Assembly (NCBI GenBank): GCA_905214905.1
Contig: CAJMNK010000044.1
Coordinates: forward strand, 1 to 18,107
Source: an uncultured bacterium
Lineage (GTDB): Bacteria > Actinomycetota > Coriobacteriia > Coriobacteriales > Coriobacteriaceae
Length of the DNA: 18,107 nucleotides
Direction: 5' to 3'
Position 1 is the first letter of the stretch. Every line of letters starts with the position of its first letter. The notes beneath the pieces are model-generated. The model did no database searches and was not told the DNA's origin. It saw nothing but the letters and a program-made list of their open reading frames with translations. The position numbers and the translations under genes are program-made. Positions 13,822 through 18,107 of the stretch are shown in pieces.

Positions 13822-14505
13822 ATGGCTGAGAAAACGATTGATATCGCGTCGCCGATCCTGTCGCGCAACGAGCGCCTGGCAGATCAGCTGCGTCAGCGAT
13901 TTAATGAGGCAGGCACCTATGTGATCAATGTGCTGTCGAGCCCCGGCTCGGGCAAGACCACCACGATTCTGGGCACCAACGAGCGTCTGCGTGACAAAGC
14001 TGGCCTGCGCTGTGCCGTCATCGAGGGCGATATCGCCTCGGATGTCGACGCCATCACCATGAAGGAAGCCGGCATGCCCGCCATCCAGATCAACACGGGC
14101 GGCCTGTGCCACCTCGAGGGCAACATGATCATGGAGGCTGTCGACGCGTTCGATCAGGCCGTCGGTCTGGAAAACATCGACGTCATCTTTATCGAAAACG
14201 TGGGCAACTTGGTCTGCCCGGTCGACTTTGACCTGGGCGAGAACCTGTCCATCATGATTCTTTCGGTGCCCGAGGGCGACGACAAGCCCATCAAGTACCC
14301 GGGCATCTTCCAGCACGCCGGCGCGCAGCTGCTCAACAAGGTCGACGTGGCCCCGGCTTTCGATTTTGACATGGATAGGTATACTAAGACACTCGATGAC
14401 CTCAATCCGCAGGCGCCGCGGTTTGCCGTGAGCGCGCGCAAGGGCGAGGGCATGGATGCCTGGTGCGATTGGCTCATCGGGCAGATTGAGCAAGCAAGGG
14501 CGTAA
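13822..14505 (+). CDS. hypB: Hydrogenase nickel-incorporation GTPase HypB
   Basis: A 227-residue SIMIBI-class GTPase that drives nickel transfer with HypA. The P-loop is SSPGSGKTT (K45, T46). The nucleotide-dependent metal site has C96-H97 in NTGGLCHLEG and C132 in NLVCPVDFD. ENVGN is the switch region and NKVD the guanine-specificity motif. The protein lacks the N-terminal CxxCGC motif and the His-rich stretch found in some HypB proteins, so it has only the G-domain metal site. AAGGAG lies 8 nt before the ATG at 13822. No hypC, hypD, hypE, hypF or hydrogenase structural gene is in the window. Confidence 0.96.
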   Translation: MAEKTIDIASPILSRNERLADQLRQRFNEAGTYVINVLSSPGSGKTTTILGTNERLRDKAGLRCAVIEGDIASDVDAITMKEAGMPAIQINTGGLCHLEGNMIMEAVDAFDQAVGLENIDVIFIENVGNLVCPVDFDLGENLSIMILSVPEGDDKPIKYPGIFQHAGAQLLNKVDVAPAFDFDMDRYTKTLDDLNPQAPRFAVSARKGEGMDAWCDWLIGQIEQARA

Positions 14506-14559
14506 GTCGGCCGCCATACGGGCGGGCGCAGCCGCAGAGACACGAGATAGGAGCCTCTT

Positions 14560-17154
14560 TTGAAGCTCATCATCGCCGAGAAAAACGACGCCGCGCGTCA
14601 GATCGCCGAGCGTCTGTCCACGGGCAAGCCCAAAAAGGACAAGGTGTACAACACCGCCATCTACCGTTTTGAGTGGAAGGGCGAGGAGTGCGTGACCATC
14701 GGCCTGGCCGGTCACATCTTGGCGCCCGATTTTTGCGACAGTGTGCTGTTCGATAAAAAGCTGGGCTGGTATTCGGTCACCGAGGACGGCGAGATGCTGC
14801 CGGCCGACATGCCCGATGGCCTGGCTCGTCCGCCCTACGACACCAAGCGCAAGCCGTTTCTTGCCGACGGTATCTCCATCAAGGGCTGGAAGCTCGAGAG
14901 CCTGCCTTACCTCACCTGGGCACCCGTCATTAAGCTGCCGGCCGAGAAGGAGCTCATCCGCTCGCTTAAGAACCTCGCTAAAAAGTCCGACAGCGTCATC
15001 ATCGCCACGGACTTCGATCGCGAGGGCGAGCTGATCGGTTCGGACGCCCTCAACAAGGTGCGTGAGGTGGCGCCCGACTTGCCGGTTGCCCGCGCCCAAT
15101 ACTCTTCGTTTACCAAGGCCGAGATCACGCAGGCCTTCGATAACCTTGTCTCGCTCGACCAGAACCTGGCTGACGCCGGCGAGAGCCGTCAGCACATCGA
15201 CCTCATTTGGGGTGCGGTGCTCACGCGCTACTTGACGCTCGCCAAGTTTGGCGGCTTTGGTAACGTGCGCTCCGCCGGCCGCGTGCAGACGCCGACACTC
15301 GCCCTGGTGGTCGAGCGCGAGCGCGAGCGCATGGCGTTTGTGCCCGAGGACTATTGGCAGATTCGCGGTATGGGTGCCGCGCAGGGCGCTGCCGAGGACG
15401 ATCGCTTTAAGATCGCGCACAAGACGGCACGCTTTACCGACAAAGATGCTGCCGAGACGGCGTATGGTCACGTCGACGGCGCCAAGACGGCGACCGTTGC
15501 CGCGGTGACCAAGCGCTCCCGCAAGCAGCAGCCGCCCACGCCGTTTGCGACGACCTCGCTGCAGGCTGCCGCTGCGGCCGAGGGCATCTCGCCTGCGCGT
15601 ACGATGCGCATCGCCGAGTCCCTCTACATGGCGGGCCTTATCAGCTACCCGCGTGTCGACAACACCGTGTATCCCGCGACGCTCGATTTGGGCGCCGTGG
15701 TGAGTGACCTGGCAAAGATCAACCCGGCGCTGGCGCCCGTGTGCAAAAAGGTACTCGCTGGTCCCATGAAGCCCACGCGCGGTAAAGTCGAGACCACCGA
15801 CCACCCGCCTATCTACCCCACGGGCGAGGGCGATCCGTCCACGCTCGACGGCGGCCAGCGCAAGCTCTATGACCTGATCGCCCGTCGCTTCCTGGCGACG
15901 CTTATGGGTCCCGCGACCATCGAAAACACTAAGCTCGAGCTCGACGTCAACGGCGAGCCGTTTGTGGCTTCGGGCGACGTGCTCGTGACTCCGGGCTTCC
16001 GCGAGGCCTATCCGTACGGTCTTAAGCGCGACGAGCAGATGCCGCCGCTGGAGCAGGGCGATACGGTCGATGTGTTCGACATGAAGCTCGAGGCCAAACA
16101 GACCGAGCCGCCCGCGCGCTACAGCCAGGGCAAGCTCGTGCAGGAGATGGAGAAGCGCGGCCTGGGCACCAAGTCCACGCGCGCGAGCATCATCGAGCGC
16201 CTGTACGCCGTGCGCTACCTCAAAAACGATCCCGTGGAGCCGAGCCAGCTGGGTATTGCCATTATCGACGCGCTGACGCAATTTGCCCCGCGCATCACGA
16301 GCCCCGATATGACCAGCGAGCTTGATGGCGATATGACCCGCGTCGAGCGCGGCGAGGATACCGAAGAGCATGTCGTGACGCACTCGCGCGCGCTGCTGGC
16401 CGGCGTGCTCGACGAGCTGCTCAAGCACACGCAGGAGCTGGGCGACGCCATCAGCGACGCCGTCACGGCCGATGCGCGCGTGGGCGCTTGCCCCAAGTGC
16501 GGCAAGGACCTGGTTATGAAGACGAGCGCCAAGACCCGTGGCAGCTTCATTGGCTGCATGGGCTGGCCCGACTGCGATGTGACCTATCCGGTGCCGAGCG
16601 GCGTCAAGGTGAGCCCGCTCGAGGGCGAGGCGGCCGTGTGCCCCGAGTGCGGCGCGCCGCGCATTAAGTGCCAGCCGTTCCGCCAGAAGGCCTTCGAGAT
16701 TTGCGTGAACCCCACGTGCCCCACCAACTACGAGCCTGACCTTAAGGTGGGCGAGTGCAAGGTGTGCGCCGAGGCCGGACGCCATGGCGACCTGATCGCG
16801 CACAAGAGCGAGAAGAGCGGCAAGCGCTTTATCCGCTGCACCAACTACGATGACTGCGGCGTGAGCTATCCTCTGCCGGCGCGCGGTAAGCTCGAGGCGA
16901 CGGGTGAGACCTGCCCCGAGTGCGGCGCTCCCATCGTGGTGGTCAACACGGCCCGCGGCCCGTGGCGTATCTGCGTCAACATGGACTGCCCGACCAAGGA
17001 GAAGAAGCCCGCCCGCGGCCGCAAGACTGCGACCAAGGCGAGCACGGCGAAGAAGACGACGGCGGCCAAGAAGACGACGGCTAAGAAAGCCACTGCCGCC
17101 AAGAAGACGACCGCGAAGAAGTCGACTGCCAAGAAAGCAGCCGCCGACAAGTAA
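14560..17154 (+). CDS. Type IA DNA topoisomerase, archaeal-TopA-like, with zinc ribbons and Lys-rich tail
   Basis: An 864-residue enzyme that cuts and rejoins one DNA strand. The Toprim domain starts at once (MKLIIAEKNDAARQI) with metal-binding D151, D153 and E155 in ATDFDREGE. The catalytic Tyr363 is in LISYPRVDNTVYP. The DNTVYP context resembles archaeal TopA rather than E. coli TopA; the usual Thr after the Arg is Val366. Four zinc ribbons follow: C644/C647/C666/C672, C694/C697/C715/C720, C733/C736/C760/C766 and C785/C788/C805/C810. The last 47 or so residues are Lys/Ala/Thr repeats, like actinobacterial topoisomerase I or histone H1 tails. The start is TTG with AGGAG 6 nt upstream; the conserved N-terminus leaves no room for another. 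It lies 54 nt after hypB. Topoisomerase III is the alternative label. Confidence 0.9.
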   Translation: MKLIIAEKNDAARQIAERLSTGKPKKDKVYNTAIYRFEWKGEECVTIGLAGHILAPDFCDSVLFDKKLGWYSVTEDGEMLPADMPDGLARPPYDTKRKPFLADGISIKGWKLESLPYLTWAPVIKLPAEKELIRSLKNLAKKSDSVIIATDFDREGELIGSDALNKVREVAPDLPVARAQYSSFTKAEITQAFDNLVSLDQNLADAGESRQHIDLIWGAVLTRYLTLAKFGGFGNVRSAGRVQTPTLALVVERERERMAFVPEDYWQIRGMGAAQGAAEDDRFKIAHKTARFTDKDAAETAYGHVDGAKTATVAAVTKRSRKQQPPTPFATTSLQAAAAAEGISPARTMRIAESLYMAGLISYPRVDNTVYPATLDLGAVVSDLAKINPALAPVCKKVLAGPMKPTRGKVETTDHPPIYPTGEGDPSTLDGGQRKLYDLIARRFLATLMGPATIENTKLELDVNGEPFVASGDVLVTPGFREAYPYGLKRDEQMPPLEQGDTVDVFDMKLEAKQTEPPARYSQGKLVQEMEKRGLGTKSTRASIIERLYAVRYLKNDPVEPSQLGIAIIDALTQFAPRITSPDMTSELDGDMTRVERGEDTEEHVVTHSRALLAGVLDELLKHTQELGDAISDAVTADARVGACPKCGKDLVMKTSAKTRGSFIGCMGWPDCDVTYPVPSGVKVSPLEGEAAVCPECGAPRIKCQPFRQKAFEICVNPTCPTNYEPDLKVGECKVCAEAGRHGDLIAHKSEKSGKRFIRCTNYDDCGVSYPLPARGKLEATGETCPECGAPIVVVNTARGPWRICVNMDCPTKEKKPARGRKTATKASTAKKTTAAKKTTAKKATAAKKTTAKKSTAKKAAADK
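17038..17151 (+). repeat. Degenerate in-frame repeats encoding the Lys/Ala/Thr tail
   Basis: The 3' end of the topoisomerase gene repeats units such as AAGAAGACGACGGC and GCCAAGAAGACGACC with small changes, encoding AKKTTA-type hexapeptides. Such repeats can change in number by slippage, so the tail length may differ between strains. Confidence 0.75.
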
Positions 17155-17176
17155 CAGCGCAGCCGAAACATTGACC

Positions 17177-17218
17177 AAAAAAACGAGCGAGGACCCCGCG
17201 ATCCTCGCTCGTTTTTTT
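17177..17218. terminator. Bidirectional terminator with a perfect 17-bp stem
   Basis: AAAAAAACGAGCGAGGA (17177-17193) pairs perfectly with 17202-17218 around an 8-nt loop. The seven A and seven T at the feet make it work in both directions, ending the topoisomerase gene and the convergent membrane-protein gene. Confidence 0.95.
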
Positions 17219-17220
17219 GA

Positions 17221-17278
17221 CCGGCAGTTAGGGACGTTCTTTTTCTGCCGGCAGTTTAGGAACGTCCCTAACTGCCGG
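17221..17278. repeat. Facing pair of GGGAC-loop hairpins
   Basis: The whole element is a perfect inverted repeat with 19-nt arms, 17221-17239 and 17260-17278. It can also fold as two hairpins. The first has CCGGCAG (17221-17227) with CTGCCGG (17245-17251) and the core AGGGACGTTCTTT. The second has CCGGCAGTT (17248-17256) with AACTGCCGG (17270-17278) and a 13-nt loop reading AGGGACGTTCCTA on the minus strand. The centre CTGCCGGCAG (17245-17254) is palindromic. It starts 2 nt after the topoisomerase terminator. Confidence 0.85.
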
Positions 17279-17296
17279 CTCGGGAACGACAAAGCG

Positions 17297-18107
17297 CTAG
17301 TTCACCTCGACAGGCTTGGCGCCGGGATAGCGCTCCTCAAAGTCTAGGCGGTACTTATTGTCATTGGTGCCCGCCACGTTGTCGCGCGACAGCGGCGCCA
17401 CGATCTCATTCTTGTGGTCCGCAGGCTTGGCGTATTTCAGGCTGATCTCCCAGGCATCACAGATTGCGTCAATGCGGTGATCCAGGTCGTCGTACAGGGC
17501 GATGATGTCCTTCCAGGAGCTGTAGTTCTTGGAGCTCGTCGGGACGTCCAGGTCCTCGACGATGTCGTAATACTGCTCGATGGTGTCCTCCGTGCGCTCG
17601 GCGACGTCGGCGAGATTTTGACGGGTGGTTCGATCCTCTTCCAGATAGTTGCCGTTGAAGTTCTGCGCGCAGCCACGGACCTGGCTGTCGAGATCTTCGA
17701 GCAGGTCGTAGTATTCGCTCAGGCGACGGTAGAGGTTCTGCTCGGAGAGCGTTGCTTCGCCGCCATCCTCGTCGTCATCGTCATCATCGTCGTACAGGCT
17801 GTTGGGATCGCCGAGAGGCTTTAGGTCATCGTCGTCGACGTCATGGTGCAGCTTAGCTACCGCGGCAGTCGTCTGCGTGGCGGCGTTGTCGAAAGGCTTG
17901 ATCACAAAGAAAACGACCAGGGCGATGATGATCGCCACCAGCACAACAATAACGGCGATAAGCGGCCCGGTGCCGCTCTTTTTGGGAGCGGGGGTCTGTG
18001 GCGAAGCGGGCGCGTATGCGGGAGCCGGCTGCTGTTGGGGCGAGCCGCTCGCGACGGGTATGCGCTGCGTGGTCTCGACGGCCTCGGTCCCTGCGGCGGG
18101 GTCGGGG
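17297..18107 (-). CDS. Single-pass membrane protein with Asp-rich extracellular region, 5' end outside window
   Basis: The frame stays open from the stop at 17297 to the window edge, giving at least 269 residues; the true start lies to the right. In order: a Pro/Ala/Gln-rich, low-complexity N-terminal part (VASGSPQQQPAPAYAPASPQ), the positively charged KKSGTG, one transmembrane helix (LIAVIVVLVAIIIALVVFFVI, positions about 17899-17961), then a hydrophilic part with DVDDDD and a run of seven Asp (17771-17791), and a helical region rich in Tyr, Asp and Leu (LYRRLSEYYDLLEDLD, QYYDIVEDLD). The charge pattern suggests the N-terminus is inside and the acidic part outside. A GTG at 17944 would cut the membrane helix and is not the start. 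Function is not recognised; a zinc-ribbon head upstream is possible but not visible. Confidence 0.82.
   Translation of the reverse strand, partial: PDPAAGTEAVETTQRIPVASGSPQQQPAPAYAPASPQTPAPKKSGTGPLIAVIVVLVAIIIALVVFFVIKPFDNAATQTTAAVAKLHHDVDDDDLKPLGDPNSLYDDDDDDDEDGGEATLSEQNLYRRLSEYYDLLEDLDSQVRGCAQNFNGNYLEEDRTTRQNLADVAERTEDTIEQYYDIVEDLDVPTSSKNYSSWKDIIALYDDLDHRIDAICDAWEISLKYAKPADHKNEIVAPLSRDNVAGTNDNKYRLDFEERYPGAKPVEVN
17765..17791 (-). repeat. GAY-codon run encoding an Asp/Glu stretch
   Basis: Nine consecutive GAT, GAC or GAG codons encode seven Asp, one Glu and one Asp. The near-regular trinucleotide pattern could vary by slippage. Confidence 0.6.

Noticed and set aside
12174..13868. 564-codon minus-strand open frame opposite tatA, tatC and hypA
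   Set aside because: Antisense shadow; low-complexity Ser/Ala part is the mirror of the tatA acidic tail.
13771..17292. 1173-codon minus-strand open frame opposite hypB and the topoisomerase
   Set aside because: Its composition (Leu, Arg, His, Ala-rich) is the expected shadow of GC-rich genes on the other strand; both sense genes have intact motifs.
17297..17944. GTG at 17944 as the start of the membrane protein
   Set aside because: It would begin inside the hydrophobic helix and the frame stays open to the window edge with protein-like sequence.
1..18107. CRISPR array, tRNA, rRNA, insertion sequence with transposase, or phage attachment site
   Set aside because: No regularly spaced repeats, no tRNA or rRNA-like sequence, and no transposase or integrase gene were seen.

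Overview
The window is GC-rich bacterial chromosome with tightly packed genes. The mix of a lactose/cellobiose-type PTS, TatAC, HypAB, an actinobacterial-type aspartate aminotransferase and a type IA topoisomerase with a lysine-rich tail suggests a gut actinobacterium of the Coriobacteriia, most like Collinsella. This placement is inferred from gene style and content, not from a marker gene.

Region 1 (1-6992) is a sugar-use locus. On the minus strand a GntR/UTRA regulator is followed by mannose-6-phosphate isomerase (manA). Divergently, a sigma70-like promoter drives a GH1 6-phospho-beta-glycosidase, PTS EIIC, EIIB and EIIA, closed by a strong terminator. A ROK-family sugar kinase follows. 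Together they would import a beta-disaccharide as its phosphate, split it, phosphorylate the free glucose and isomerise any mannose 6-phosphate. The regulator probably senses a sugar phosphate and acts at the shared promoter region.

Region 2 (7161-10051) holds manganese-dependent inorganic pyrophosphatase (ppaC), a Na+/H+ antiporter (nhaA) with a terminator-like hairpin in its leader, and a small unknown gene on the minus strand. A bidirectional terminator separates the last two.

Region 3 (10201-17154) is a run of plus-strand genes: a class I aminotransferase, an orphan STAS-domain anti-sigma factor antagonist, tatA-tatC, hypA-hypB and an archaeal-TopA-like type IA topoisomerase with four zinc ribbons. 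It closes with a 17-bp-stem bidirectional terminator. Facing it on the minus strand is a partial gene for a single-pass membrane protein with an Asp-rich extracellular part. This gene runs off the right edge.

The most unusual signal is not a gene. At five places between genes (2002-2091, 5944-5984, 6994-7044, 9765-9793, 17221-17278) lie hairpins that share a 13-nt loop with GGGAC at loop positions 2-6, while their stems differ completely in sequence. Several are paired as inverted or tandem units, and most sit at gene 3' ends or next to terminators. One pair forms a 27-bp RNA hairpin in the leader of the glycosidase operon.
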